DNA of 64,000 nt, taken from positions 6,174,145 through 6,238,144 of the forward strand of contig OX579633.1 in the NCBI GenBank assembly GCA_951230915.1, written 5' to 3'. The position numbers and the translations under genes were made by a program. Under the pieces are notes generated by a model. It had not been told where the DNA came from. It saw only the letters and a program-made list of their open reading frames with translations, and searched no databases. This stretch comes from Antitrichia curtipendula. Taxonomy: Eukaryota > Streptophyta > Bryopsida > Hypnales > Leucodontaceae. Positions 26,105 through 38,285 of this stretch are shown one piece after another (within the stretch, counting starts at the first letter, position 1; every line of letters begins with the position of its first letter).

Positions 26105-26880
26105 TCAATTGTACGTTGGGGTACAAAGGGAATGGCAAAGTGATGACACGAAGCGACCAAAGATTCTTGTTCTCCCTCTCTCTATTTGTGTTGGGACTAT
26201 AGTCTCCTGAAAGTCCTCAAAGGCGGCCTTGTGGACCTCGTCCATGCATAAATTAGCTAGAAAAAGATGGCTTAATGTACTAGCAGAGGAAATAGACATT
26301 TGAAACAAAGGAATATTTTCCTCAGCTTGATTGTTAGCATGGCATATAGCCACCTCAACCACTATGGTGTCTCGTTTAGCCGTTTTTAAATCTAAGTGAT
26401 CACCATTGAGTATCTCTATAAGGGTTGCATGCAACTCATGCAAACAAGCCAAAGCTTTTGGAAGGTTTGTGTTAGAAAACTCAAAAAACCTTGTCCATTG
26501 TGATAAATTGAAGACAATAAGCATCAAAGGTGGCTCACCATCTGTTCTAGTAGCAATAACAGCATTCAGATCAAATTCTTATACAAAGCGGTGAATCTCA
26601 CACTAGAAGAAACCTGTGTTTTATTTTGCACATTTTTTTAGATGTCCACTTTTTATTGTTAACAATAATATCAAACATAATATTAAGATGCTAGTTTTGA
26701 CATCAAAATAGCATTCAGATGTTAGTTTGGAAATCCAAAATAATGCATAAAAAAACCCACAGGTTTCTTCTAGTGTCAGGTAGGTTAATTGCAGACAACG
26801 TCACTTACATACCAGCAATCGGAGCAAGCAATGGCTCCTTGTAGTCCATTTTGATTAGCTCAGGGTACAATGAAGGACCA
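26105..26880 (-). pseudogene. unidentified gene relic interrupted by a MITE
   Basis: On the minus strand a coherent open frame of about 140 codons (26,527 to 26,105) continues upstream without a start as far as about 26,590, and a second short coding-like piece ending LLAPIAG before a GT lies at about 26,880-26,810. The 175-bp MITE at 26,601-26,775 sits between the two pieces. I do not recognise the family. The composition of the peptide (FEFSNTNLPKALACLHELHA) is protein-like rather than random, but no domain is evident. It could be a host gene fragment or a transposon-encoded protein. Confidence 0.3.
26601..26775. mobile_element. CACTA-type MITE, 175 bp
   Basis: The left end CACTAGAAGAAACCTGTG is exactly mirrored by CACAGGTTTCTTCTAGTG at the right. 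The element is flanked by a perfect 3-bp duplication TCA (26,598-26,600 and 26,776-26,778). It encodes nothing. The same terminus type (CACTAGAAGAACCCCGTG, reverse-complemented) ends at 61,721. Confidence 0.9.
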
Positions 26881-28568
26881 GCCTTGTTTCCCTAAAAAAA
26901 CATAGCAAAATCAGCCTTTGCTATGCATAAGACAAAGAGATAAAAATCAGATAAATGGAAACATTTCTCCGATGCTTCATGGATCAGTTGTAAAAAAAAA
27001 CTTTTCTTGGTACATCTCTTTATTCAAAGAGCATCAATCTGATTTCCTCTTCTCTAGTGTAGTATGGCTTCTTAAACAAGTTTCAATCAGGACTATGCTT
27101 CACAATAATCCATTTTCCATCACATCAAGTAGTAATCAATCTTCAAGTAGCATGGATCATTCAAAAGTTTAACAAGTATGGAATTTTACTCAAGCTCTCC
27201 TACCTCCTAATTTACAAGGATCAATATCAACATATGTATTAGTGGACAAGAACATGTATCTTAAGAGAATATGCTCAAGGGTCAAAGAAGTGACAGAAAG
27301 TATCTTATAGTGAAGCGATAAGAATTGTGAGATCAAATGTTATTGTCAAACTACACAAATTTTTTTCTTCTAGGAGGACTAGTAGGAGTTTAGGAAAAAA
27401 ACCCATATTAGTGCACTCTAAGTGATTCCATGAGGAGTAGGACCTCACCTGCACCCATACACCACAACAAACCGTTAGTGTGTCAAGGTATGTATGTGAG
27501 GTGTCTTCAGCCCTAACTCACTTGTTATCGTTTTCACACACAATAACTTAGAAACAAACAATCAATCCTACATAGTCCAAATATTAAGAGTAGCAAAACC
27601 AAAAATTAGAACCTGAGTACTTGAGGTAGATTGTAACAAAGCCATTTTTACAAGAGGGAATCCATATTCTTGGTAACAAGTCTTAAGAGCAGAGAATTTT
27701 GAAATCAACAGTAAGAAGTGAAGTATCTAAGCTATGGATGGAACCTCAAGGACAATCCATCTAAAGAATAGCTAAAATGTTGTAATGCGGTAGTTTAGAA
27801 GTACCCTAGTCATTTGCATAGCATAGGTTTTAATTCAGACAACCCAATTGATAAGCAACCAAAAGTTATGGATGATGTCGCTGATGCATATGAATTAGTA
27901 CATCCAACATCCCATCAAGGGATTAGTTGATTGAAAATTCGAAATGGGTTTGATTACACAAAGTTTAGTGTGATCCAAATCCATGGCCCCCAAATTAGCA
28001 ATTAATTGACGTTCATCTAATTGCAAAGTAATGTGAGTTGTGGCCCCAAATCAAGAAATTATGATGGTAAATCCAATGCCAAATAGAATTAGCAGTTGAT
28101 ACCATGTCCTAAGCCAACTTGCTACCAGTAGGTAGTTATTAAAATGTGTCTATGGGTAGTTAATCTTTATCCAATAGGTGGCAAGTATAATGCCACAAAT
28201 TTATATCACTTCCTGTCAAAGAAAAGGTGTACAGCTAAACACCAATAAAAGGTAGTTTAGTATTAAGTAAAGGCAATAAATCAGTCCTTATCATATCAAT
28301 CTAACTTAAACAAAATGAATTCGATCTTTAACCTTAGTAGAATCAATGGATGTAACAAATATTTATGTCATTATATTTCCAAAATAGCTTATATTGTAGG
28401 TCCTCCAAGCCCTAAAATAGGTCTTTTAACTCTTTATCTACACACAACTAATTCATTGTGTTGGTATATTAGAATCATAATTAAGCCAGTAATTTAGACG
28501 AAAGCTTGAATTATGAATTTAGAAAAATAAAAAATAAAAAAATGGCAGACCTCCCACTCCTAGAGGTC
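26881..28568. other. AT-rich non-coding DNA
   Basis: No exon or RNA gene recognised. It ends at the left terminus of the large CACTA element. Confidence 0.45.
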
Positions 28569-28599
28569 CACTGGAAGAAAAAGCGTACTTTCACAACCG

Positions 28600-29660
28600 A
28601 CTCATATGCAACTACGTGTCCTATTCAACTACTCTGCGACTACATCCCTCTGTATTTGCACCAAATTTTGCGACTATGCTGTTATAGTCGCTAAGTAGTC
28701 GTAGAATGAAAAGTAGGATTACGGAAGTGTAATTGAGAATTTACCGTGAGGTATTTTACATCCGACATTCATCGTAGTTGTTGATGTGGACAACTGTACG
28801 CTAGGGTTCGACTAAAAACTAATTCGAATTCAACTAAAGAAGGACTACAATGCAACTGGAAAGAACAACCGACATGCAACTAGAGAATGACTCTCATGCA
28901 ACTATAAATTGACTCTCATGCAACTATACAGTGACTCGTATGCAACTAGAGAAGTGACTGTGAGGTTTTAGACATCCGACATTCATCATAGTTGCTGATG
29001 TGGACACGTGTACGCTAGGATTGGACTATCAACTGATTGGATTGCAACTAAAGAAGGACTAGAATGCAACTGGAAAGAACAACCAACATGCAACTATACA
29101 GTGACTCGTATGCAACTAGAGAAGTGACTGTGAAGTTTTAGACATCCAACATTCACCATAGTTGCTGATGTGGACACGTGTACGCTAGGATTGGACTATC
29201 AACTGATTGGATTGCAACTAAAGAAGGACTAGAATGCAACTGGAAAGAACAACCAACATGCAACTATAAAATGACTTGCATGCAACTATACAGTGACTCG
29301 TATGCAACTAGAGAAATGACTGTGAGGTTTTCTACATCCGATATTCATCATAGTTGCTAATGTGGACACGTGTACGTTAGGATTGGACTATAAACTGATT
29401 GGAATTCAACTAAAGAAGGACTAGAATGCAACTGGAAAGAACAACCAACATGCAACTATAAAATGACTCGCATGCAACTATACAGTGACTCGTGTGCAAC
29501 TAGACAAGTGACTCGTATGCAACTAGAGAACAACTAGCATGCAACTATAGAACAATTGACATCCTTCTACATAACAACTAGCATGCAGGTACAGAACAAC
29601 TGCCATGCAACTGCTAAATAACTAGCATGCAACTATAGAACAGTTGGAATGCAACTAGAA
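28600..29660. repeat. left subterminal repeat array of the CACTA element
   Basis: The motif ATGCAACTA recurs about every 20 bp. At a larger scale, about four tandem units of roughly 180-210 bp begin with a GTGAGGTTTTAGACATCCGA-type segment (about 28,746, 28,951, 29,129, 29,320) and include TGTGGACACGTGTACGCTAG. In En/Spm elements such subterminal motifs are binding sites for TNPA. Confidence 0.85.
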
Positions 29661-29706
29661 AACAATTAGAGTTTGTTTAGAAAATGAATATTTTTCATGA
29701 ATGCTC

Positions 29707-30439
29707 TTAATATCTTGCAGATGCCAAGAGATTGTCCTCTACAGATAACTCTATAGCTCCAATTAGAGACGGGACAGTAGGTAGAGGAGGCACATTCTCT
29801 GGAGCAGCGAGACCAGAAGTTTGAACAGTGGTGCTAACGAATACATCTGATGTGTCTACAAATTCCCGTCGAGCACGAGGTTGCTTGTGTAATACTACTT
29901 TCCAATCTTCTTTCCTAAGCACATCAGATGCAAAGAACACTTGGGTTGCTTGGCTTGAAAAAATAAAAGGATCAAGCATCTTCCGCATTTTGTGACGAAA
30001 GTTCACTACAAGGAAACCATCATTATCCCTAATGTATGTTGGATTTCCTCGATAGTCTGATTTTTTCACCCATTCACACCGCAATAGTATCATGGGATTG
30101 CTAAGACATCCATAATCTAGTTTGAATATATCTTTCAATACTCCGACGTAGTGCACTGACACGTCTCAAAGATCAAGAGCTGGAATTTCGAATACAAATG
30201 CAACACCGCAATCATATATTTGCAATTGGTTAGAAGAGTTATCGTCAACACTGAAGTGATTTCCAAAAGCTCTCATACGAGAATATCGAAGTGTCTTCTG
30301 CGATGGTCTGTTGGATAATAACATCCTATCTCTGTCCTCCGGAGTGTGAGCATGAGCACTACTATTGCAAAGAGCCGTTCTTATCCACGCATCAAGTGGT
30401 GCTGTGCTTGGATCAATTTCACGTTCTTCCTTCCACTTC
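29707..30439 (-). pseudogene. TNPD-like transposase C-terminus with DUF4216
   Basis: The exon begins at a 3' splice site (TTGTGTGTGCAG, acceptor at 30,440) and reads down to the stop at 29,707. The DUF4216 signature is clear: YVGVLKDIFKLDYG, FLVVNFRHKMRK, DPFIFSSQATQVFFASD, DWKVVLHKQPR. This domain is the usual C-terminal part of plant CACTA TNPD/TNP2 proteins. An in-frame TGA at 30,166-30,168 splits it inside EIPALDL-stop-DVSVHYVGV, and reading resumes in the same frame. The catalytic transposase region that should precede it is not found; captured sequence occupies its place. It is judged non-functional. Confidence 0.85.
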
Positions 30440-30554
30440 CTGCACACACAAGATAGAAGTTCAAAATCATAAATGTGAAGATTTTTTAGTAGCAAATACT
30501 ATAGATGGTCAATTCCATCCACCTACCTCAGACATTAATTTTGAAGTGACGATA

Positions 30555-30665
30555 CTTGCATTTTAGTTGCATGTTGTTGCAGTTCCGTTGTTGTTTAGTT
30601 GCATTTCAGTTGCATTGTAGTTGCACTTTAATTGCATTTTAGTTGCATGGCAGTTGCTTTTTTTT
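30555..30665. repeat. internal AGTTGCATTTT repeat array of the CACTA element
   Basis: Around ten spaced copies of AGTTGCA or close variants, followed by a run of T. They are on the opposite strand sense from the left subterminal array. They lie just inside the TNPD exon, where an intron or the former internal control region is expected. Confidence 0.7.
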
Positions 30666-30948
30666 TTTTTAAATTAAAAAAATTAATTTTATTTTAATTG
30701 TTATTTGTTATTTGTGGAGAGAAAAGCCAGACCCGTGAAAAGGAATTTAGCGCTAAGTGAAAAATTTCTGCGTATTGGTTTTCTTAACCTCAATCCAAGT
30801 TGTGATTAGTCTGGAAACATCCATAAAGATATAAGCACGACCTTCATAGATCAACTGAAGTATTCTTACTCAATAGATTTCGTGAACGTTAAGAATCTGA
30901 ATAAACATCAAAGCATCCAATTTAGATATTCGAAGAACTGCAGCTCAC

Positions 30949-31404
30949 AAGGCCTCTGCCGCAAAGAGTACCATCGCCCATCATGGTATACGTCTTGCCA
31001 GAACCCATTTGTCCATACGCCATGATCTACATGTAAATCACAATTGTTAGCCACAATTGAATGGGTTGATTTTACAACATGTAATTGCCAGGATTATCGA
31101 CCAATGCTTACAGCTGGAAAGCATCAAAAAACATTTGACAATCGTGAATTCGGTGGAATAGGGATTATGCATTTACCGTAGTATTGTAACCATCCAGGGC
31201 ATACTCAATGCAAGGTAGGCCAAAAGTTTCGAACATCCGTTTCTGAGACTCCTCCTTTCGCTGTCGATTCCCGCGAGACAGAAAGCTATCGTCCAACACG
31301 TAGTCCACGTCAAATTGACGCGTCTCCGCTTTCGTCTTTATGGTGCCTTGCCGGAAATAATTGTAATCCTTCACAATTACCTTGTCTTTTTGAGAGCACA
31401 AAAC
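30949..31404 (-). pseudogene. captured kinesin motor-domain fragment (two exons)
   Basis: Exon 31404-31177 encodes a motor start region ending EYALDGYNTT. A 150-bp intron with GT-AG borders follows, then exon 31026-30949 encodes AYGQMGSGKTYTMMGDGTLC, the kinesin nucleotide-binding P-loop, ending at a GTGAGC donor. The phases join cleanly, so the fragment was captured as genomic DNA. Motor parts beyond the P-loop (switch I and II, microtubule-binding loops) and the initial VRVRP strand are not found. The family (kinesin-3-like or other) cannot be assigned from about 100 residues. Frames are open, so it may be recent. Confidence 0.8.
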
Positions 31405-32182
31405 CTGCTAAGCAAGTAACATCATTTTATCAATGTGGATGGAGGCAAATCCTTCAACCAAGTAAAATCATGTTTGAACCGCTCCCTGACAATTAGTCAC
31501 TGGAGATAATTTTTTTATATTCAAGCCGTGTTACTAATTAATGTCAAAGACTCTAGGATAGGGTAGAGATGCCATCATATATCATTATATACATGACTAG
31601 TGAACCATTTTGCTTTGTGGACGTTTCAAGACTCAATCAGCAATAGTTGTAGGAAGCTTCAAATCATTTAACAAAATCTTGAATTTGCTAAGTGACTAGA
31701 AACTTGGCTTGTGCAGTCAAATCAGCATGTCTACCATGCATTAAAAAACTGCAATTAAAAATATAACATAATTAACTATAAGACAACAAGAAAGTCACTG
31801 AGTGGCAGAAACATGCTTATGCTTGTGTGAAGAAGTTAAAATGACCTGTTTGAGTGGACAAACTTTTTCATGTTCATTGAATGGTCTCATTCTCACACAC
31901 ACACTCACCTGCACATCATTCCAATCAGAATTAGTAAGGCATCTCCATTTTACCTTTTAACATACATTTTCTATAACCCCTACAGACCCAAGATTTCATT
32001 GGTTTGAATTGACCATATTGTGAGACTAACAGAATTCAGACAGGGCCAAATTTTGTATCACCCGAATCGGTGAAGAGTACCGCATATGTTGATCGAAAGC
32101 CAACAAAGTTGAAGAAAAGGAAGTCCCCCATGACCCTCTCAGAAGTGAGAAAACTCATGAGGTCAAAGAGGAGTCGCTTACT

Positions 32183-32680
32183 TTGTCAGTTTGAGCTTTG
32201 TGGATGCCAGCGGACGAAAGAACAGACTTCAGGGTGTGGGACTCGCATATTGACTTTGTGGACCACGTTTTAACGCGGCCATTGAGTCCCTGCAAAATAT
32301 TCCTTGGCTCGTTCTTCTTCCCAAAGCAGTCATGGTATAAATACCCTTTTGGAGGTGCCGTCTTGGGTCTCGCCGAGTCCCATTCAAAATCCACCTCAGA
32401 GACAACGGTCTGGAAACGAGGTTTCTTTCCTTCTCCATTTTCACAACTGCTGTCATATGCGCCTGTGCTTTGGTCAAACTCGTAGGAAACGCGCTGGACT
32501 AATTGCAGGTACTCATGGATGTGTGAAGCTGTTCTAGGCCTTGTGGCATGGATCACCTCCAGCTCTTGACAACGATCTGCGTCGTCTTTGTGCACCCACT
32601 CGGCCATGGCTCCTCTCCTGGAGTTGTCCTTCGTTAGCACTTGGAGAAAATCCATGTACCCTTGCAGATTCTCCTGCAAT
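32183..32680 (-). pseudogene. unidentified captured exon
   Basis: An open frame of about 165 codons is bounded by an acceptor-like ATTGCAG (about 32,676) and a donor GTAAGC directly after KAQTDK (32,182). The peptide (for example KGYLYHDCFGKKNEP) is protein-like but I do not recognise it. It lies upstream, on the same strand, of the kinesin fragment and could be an N-terminal exon of the same donor gene or a separate capture. A further exon-like piece (LARFETLFWFLNDVVGQ, 33,056-32,880) lies farther upstream. Confidence 0.45.
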
Positions 32681-33754
32681 CCCTTCTCAATATCTGTCCC
32701 ATAAAAGAGAAGTCATGAACGAAAAAATCAAGGCACAAAAGAACTTGGAAAATCTAGGCATATTAGCCAGTTCATTATTTTAAGCCAAGGGCAAGTCAAC
32801 CTTGTAAGCATGATATGAAGATAACAAAACATCAACAAAATTCCAGTTACATGAATTTGGTTGTTCGCTAAGATATGAACAAGCTAATTTCCTTGCCTCG
32901 AATAGTATCAAGAGTTTTCACTTCTGGATGTTTGTTACTTCTATTGTCATCGCCCAACTTTGATTCCAGTACATCAATCTCCGACAGGATCTGGCCAACC
33001 ACATCATTCAAAAACCAAAAGAGTGTCTCAAAGCGAGCAAGGCAAACGCCTCGCAATCTCCAAGTCCATCGAAACTACTGTAACGTAACCTTTCTACAAA
33101 TCAAAAAGAGTGAGCACTAAAGCTTCTCTGCTTCCACCGCAACGGGGAGATCATGACAGTCTTAAGCTATTATAGTTAAGCTATTGTCAGAGCTACACAC
33201 TGACTACCTGGGCTCCCCAAATAATATCTATCCTAGTTTGAATGTATGCTGAGTGTACTACTGAGGCAAGTGAGGAGAAGATTTACAAGTGTCATTGTAG
33301 TGAAGGTTATGTTAAAGAGGTCCGAGTGCATAAGGTGATTACTGACAGGGTTTTCCTTCAACATTCTTGCATTCATGATGTAGAGAATGTGTGCGAAGAA
33401 GAAAGATGCCACAGGATCTGAGGAGCTTGAATACCTGATCCTCCCTGAGGAGATGGGCTCACGGTATTTGAAGCTCCTTTCAAGAAGCATAGAAATCTGG
33501 AAGCTCCTTTCAAGAAGCATAGAAATTGGGCATAGAAATCTCCTGGCTGTCATTACAGCACCAACGCTCAACATTCTTCGGAAAAACGACATGATTCAAA
33601 TATATGTCCACATGCATCTACATATGCACCTGAAAAACAAGAACACTAACAGTCCAGATCCAATATTGTTCGGATGGAAAGAGAAACCTAAAAATTTTAT
33701 TTTGCAAATAAAAAAATTAACTAACTAAAAAGGGGAAAGTGAAATGGCTAATTA

Positions 33755-36700
33755 CCTGCACACGAGATGGAACAAGATAGTCACGTGCACCTTCTGGGGT
33801 TGACCTTGTAAGTATTGGGGTCTCTATTTGAAGACAAACCAGACAAAATGAGAATCTAGTTACTTGCAAGAAGATTTGTGCTACAGTACTTTAACTACAC
33901 GATCCCATCATATGTTGGCACCACATATCATTAAACTTTCATTTTGGTGCGAGAGAATAACCTCAATAAAATCATGGACATCCTCCAAGTGTCTTCGCAT
34001 GAGCTTGATGATGTTGTGACACATTCGCAAATTTGTGTTCATTTGTACCCTCCTCAGGTCTAGGTGCCGGTACCTAAAATTAGACCAGCCATCTAACCTC
34101 CATTCATGTGTCTCCATCTTTCAAGCAAGCTAGTATACAAAGAGTCTGATGTCGCTCAAATCAATCAGCCCAAAATTTCACGCGATCAAAGCCAGACGCG
34201 GAGCTCCCATTCCAACGACACAAACCCTCCACAACTAGCTGCAAACAACTGGCGGTACAAAGGAAGCTGCAAACCTGAGACGAACTTCCTCAGAAGGCAT
34301 TTCTTTATTGTCATCAGCAAGTGTCACCAAAAATGGCAACGCCAATCCCACCTTGTTCAGGACCTGAAGCTTCTCTGCAACAATCTAAATCCATGCCACA
34401 CAACCGTGTGTCAGCTTCGAAGTTTGGTCACCACTAGGGTTTGAGCGACACATGCCAGACTGCAGGTAACTAACTCGAATCAACTCATTCTAGACTATTT
34501 CATTGAATCTAGACTATTTCGTGACATCCAGAACATCGATGGATCGTCAATCTTTGCTCAAGATTCTATTTCTAGTTTTTGGTCAAAAACACTTCAATGG
34601 TCATTACAAGAGGCAACCTTGTTCTTTCTGCTCTGTTTGGAACGTTTTCAAGAGGATTTCAGGGATTCAGTCGTCTCTGCCTCCAAACATTTTCCTACAA
34701 TAATTTAGCATATGACCTAAGCTATATCATTTTTACACAATGGTTTGGCATTTCCAATTAAAAGCACCACAAACTAGTCCAAATGGGGATTACATCACCT
34801 CAACCGAACCGGTCGCCATGCGAGCATTCGCAACTTCCTTTGGCCGGAGACGAATAGTGCCATCCACGGCCACCACGTACTCAATTCGCACATGCTGCGC
34901 GCCGTCATGACAGAATCTAATTCAAAAATCAATGTTGACTCAGATAATATGTAAACATTTGGATTGGATCCTTGTCTCAATTCGAGATCAAAACTGTATC
35001 AAGTGCGTAAGAGATTAGTGCTTATTGCTAGTGGAATAATAATTCGTACTAAATATTTGTAAGGATTATACCATTTTTTCACCTGAATCAGCATTGAAGT
35101 TCAAATCAACTTGCTTCGAAACTGATTCAGCACGAAGACCTTTGAGGTTCAAATTTGAGATGCTCAGATCATGTAGTTACCCTCAGCAGGTCAATGTAGT
35201 TTTTTTGTTTGATTTGCTAGTACTGGTGAGCACGAGAATGCACGCGCAACATTCAGAAAATCATCTAGTAATTGAGACTGTGACTTCCACACCATCATTT
35301 TGCCCCTTATTGAATCCGTGTACAATGGGCCTTGGTTACGAGTTGTTGGAATTTTGAACTTGAGCAATGTGCTTACAAAATTTTATGAAACCGCAAATTA
35401 TTTTTTTCCTTGTTTAAGATTCTCTTGTGTGATTGCACACCGAGATCAACGACCGACTCGCACCAAGTAACACTCACAAGGAAACCAAGGCCTTCATGAT
35501 CATGGAATATGTTGTATTCGAATGTTCACCAGCCCAGAAACTCTTGAATAGAAGTCTCACCACTTGTTATGTGGGGTGCACGATATCCTAGAATAGGTAC
35601 TTGGAGGACCGCTTGCACAGCAAGGACTCAATCTTCACCAAACCCGGGGGCATAGGCAGTCCACAGCAAACTTGTGCATTCAGAAACCCAGCTCCACAGC
35701 AAGCACCACTGACATTGTCCAAGCCTGCGCAATCTTATATTCGTTAAATTGGTGCACTACAGAGGGCCAAGAGTCTTGAGTGGGCTTCCAAAATCTAAGC
35801 CAAGATGGTCGTATTTGTGAAAATGACAAGAATGTGACGTTGAAGAGGCGACCTCAAATTTCGGACTGGTAAAAATTTGAGGTTCAGCTCGCCATTTTGA
35901 GGTTTTCTAACCTCTGCTCCAGTTTCAGTTTTTCCTGTTGCAAGCCTTTGTCCTAACTGTGCTTCAATTTCGTAGAATTCCGTCAATGTGACGAATATGA
36001 CCATCAAACCACTAATTTACACAACCAGGGGACTTTAGGACTGATGGTAAAGAGAATCGAGGATGCTCACCGTATGATTTCTTATCGTTAATCATAGACT
36101 GAACGAGGTTGTAACTTTGGGCCAAGACGATGTTGAAGTCGGGTCGAGTCGAATAGAGCGCATCCACTAACTGCTTCACACGTGCATTGAATCCTACAGC
36201 CAGTTCGTTGCTTGCAAGGAAGCATTCGCCAGGTTGGGTGGGATTCGCCACCCTCGCTGAAGGCGAGCACCCAAGTGGTGCCAGGCCAAACAGGACCGCC
36301 TTCCACGCGCCGTCATGACCCTCAGGAAAGTTGTCAGGGTCGGAAGCGATCTGCCCAGTATCGTAAGAGAATTGTGAGTGTTAGAGAAGTAAATTGTAAG
36401 ATGATCAGGAATCCATTGTGATTCAAGAAGTGTCTGGATTGGATTAGTTAAAAGAAAAATAATTGCGAGAGAATTGTAGAAGTGTGAGAGAAGCGACAGA
36501 GTCGGGTCACTCTGCGAGAAGCAAATGATAGAGAATTGTGAGCGTAAGAGAAGAAAATTGTGAAATTATCAGGAATCCAATGTGATTCAGGAAGTGACTG
36601 GACTGGATCCATTAAAACAGAAGTCATTGTGAAGGAATTGTAAGAGTTTGAGAGAAGTGACTGAATTAGGTCATTTTGGGAGTCAAACTGTAAGAGAATG

Positions 36701-37000
36701 GAACCATTCCAATGATCATCATGAATGTCGAGATCCCCTTAAACCACGTCCTGTAGAAATTCCTACACGCAGGTTATACTTGCACAATTCCAGTGTGGTC
36801 TCGCAAATTCACGAACGCAATAGCCCCGTGGCTCCGCTGCAATGCAACCCAACCGCAGACGCACACCCTCGTGCCCGCGTCCTTCTCCGTCAGCTTCCCG
36901 CACTTGTGAGAGCGTTTCGTAAAATCCAAGGCAAGATCCAACTTTGTCAAGGGCTTCGTTACCATTGCATCTTGCACGGCACTCTCTTGCCAGAATATGA
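33755..37000 (-). pseudogene. captured 5' part of aspartyl-tRNA synthetase (bacterial/organellar type), multi-exon
   Basis: Minus-strand exons in order: about 37000-36780 (N-terminal OB fold: RSHKCGKLTEKDAG, VCGWV, GAIAFVNLRDHTGIVQ), 34894-34799 (HVRIEYVVAVDGTIRLRP), about 34390-34270 (LQVLNKVGLALPFLVT, EEVRLR), about 34080-33955 (YRHLDLRRVQMNTNLRMCHN, the motif 1 region), about 33825-33755 ([20 protein letters not shown]). The signatures are those of bacterial-type AspRS, which in plants serves plastids and mitochondria. Motifs 2 and 3 and the rest of the catalytic domain are absent. Introns are retained, so capture was at DNA level. The donor after exon 4 looks damaged. It cannot make an active synthetase. 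Confidence 0.88.
35440..36325 (-). pseudogene. captured 3' part of a GDSL esterase/lipase inside an AspRS intron
   Basis: Exon about 36325-36071 encodes KAVLFGLAPLGCSPSARVAN (GDSL block III), then NARVKQLVDALYSTRPDFNI and MINDKKSY before a GTGAGC donor. Exon 35724 to about 35440 continues in phase with GLDNVSGACCGAGF and CGLPMPPGL, then KYLF-stop-DIVHPT, the block V region holding the catalytic Asp and His. Two in-frame stops lie at 35,588-35,590 and 35,567-35,569. The first replaces the usual Trp before the catalytic Asp. Secreted GDSL hydrolases act on ester lipids; this piece lacks the GDS nucleophile region and is dead. It lies between AspRS exons 1 and 2. Confidence 0.85.
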
Positions 37001-37089
37001 CATTTACTCCGCACTATTGGCCTGCTCAAAGTGAGAGAGATTCTGCAGTTTCATCATCCATCCATCCATCCATCCTGCTAGGTTTTGTG

Positions 37090-37490
37090 AGCGGGAGGAT
37101 TTTGCAATCGGAGCTTTTGGTGCGAGCGGAGGGTTCTGCGTGAATAGATTCGCGGAGGGTTCTGCGAGTGGAGGAGCGGAGGGTTCTGGCGCAGACAGAG
37201 CAGCGGGGGGGTCTGCGCAACGGAGCAGCAGGGGGTCTTCTGCGACGGAGGAGCAGCGGGCGCGAGCGGCTGGTCTGTGCGACCAGAGGAGCGGAGGAGC
37301 GGCCTCATCCAGGTAATGTACTTCTATTACTTCTAGGTTCTACTTGTGTGCGTTTCTTTACAAGAGTTGTATTTGAATTATCTCTGCGAGCGGAGAGTCC
37401 CGTGCGAGCGGCAGGAGCGGAGGATTCTCTGTGAGCAGAGGGTTGTGCAAGCGGAGCGGGTTGTGTGAGCAGAGGGTTGTGCAATCATTT
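37090..37490 (+). repeat. GC-rich GAGCGGAGGGTTCTGCG minisatellite-like array
   Basis: Variants of GAGCGGAGGGTTCTGCG recur about fifteen times with irregular spacing. Because it lies 0.3-0.7 kb before the first TNPA exon, it may be the element's promoter/leader region. It also separates minus-strand captured DNA from the plus-strand transposon gene. Confidence 0.6.
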
Positions 37491-37979
37491 TTGGTGAAGT
37501 ACATTGGTGATAGGTTTAGTCCTAAGCAAGAACTTATGGAACTACTTTTTTGTGTGGAATTGGCTATGCCATTCCAATTAATGATAGTGGTTTTCAAGTT
37601 TGGAGAGTTTGTGAGGTTTTGAACTATTCAAGCCAATTTGCAAACAACATAGAACAGTAGTTTTCTTTATGCATTCTTTTGTGCTGGCGATAGAAAGAGT
37701 TCTTGAAGAGTTGCGTGCTCTGTAACTGTTCATTGAACCATTATCTTGACTTCTTAGGTAGGTGAATGAGAATCACTTGGCATGGATTCTACTAACAGTG
37801 AGAAAATGGAGAGGGAATTGCGTCGTCGCGATGCTAGAGTGGTGGAGCGAGCAGTACAAGGACAACCTATAAAAGCAACATCAAAAGAACTGTAAGGGCC
37901 TCTCAGAAATTTGAATCGCAATACTTGTGTCAGTAGTTTTTGTAAGAAGTTCCTCTATAGAGGTAATTGAAGTTGCAAA

Positions 37980-38285
37980 CGAGTTGCCATGTAGTTGTCA
38001 ATTAGTTGCCATGTAGTTGTCAATTAGTTGCAAATTAGTTGTCATGTAGTTGCCATACAGTTGCAAATTAGTTGTCATGTAGTTGCCATACAGTTGCAAA
38101 TTAGTTGTCATGCAGTTGCAAATTAGTTGTCATGCAGTTGCAAATTAGTTGCCATGCAGTTGCAAGCTAGTTGCCATGCAGTTGCAAATTAGTTGCCATG
38201 TAGTTGCAAGCTAGTTGCCATACAGTTGCAAATTAGTTGCCATGAAGTTGCAAGCTAGTCGGCATGCAGTTGCTACTTGCCATGT
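37980..38285 (+). repeat. TAGTTGCCATGCAGTTGCAAAT array in TNPA intron 1
   Basis: About fifteen tandem units of 15-22 bp alternating AGTTGCAAATTAGTTG and TCATGTAGTTG. They share the AGTTGCA core with the subterminal arrays, so any TNPA-binding function could extend to this internal site. Confidence 0.85.

Noticed and set aside
33387..33602. Open frame with a 27-bp direct duplication (GAAGCTCCTTTCAAGAAGCA)
   Set aside because: The frame lies where the next AspRS exon would be expected but shows no AspRS motif on either strand; the duplication alone does not support a gene.
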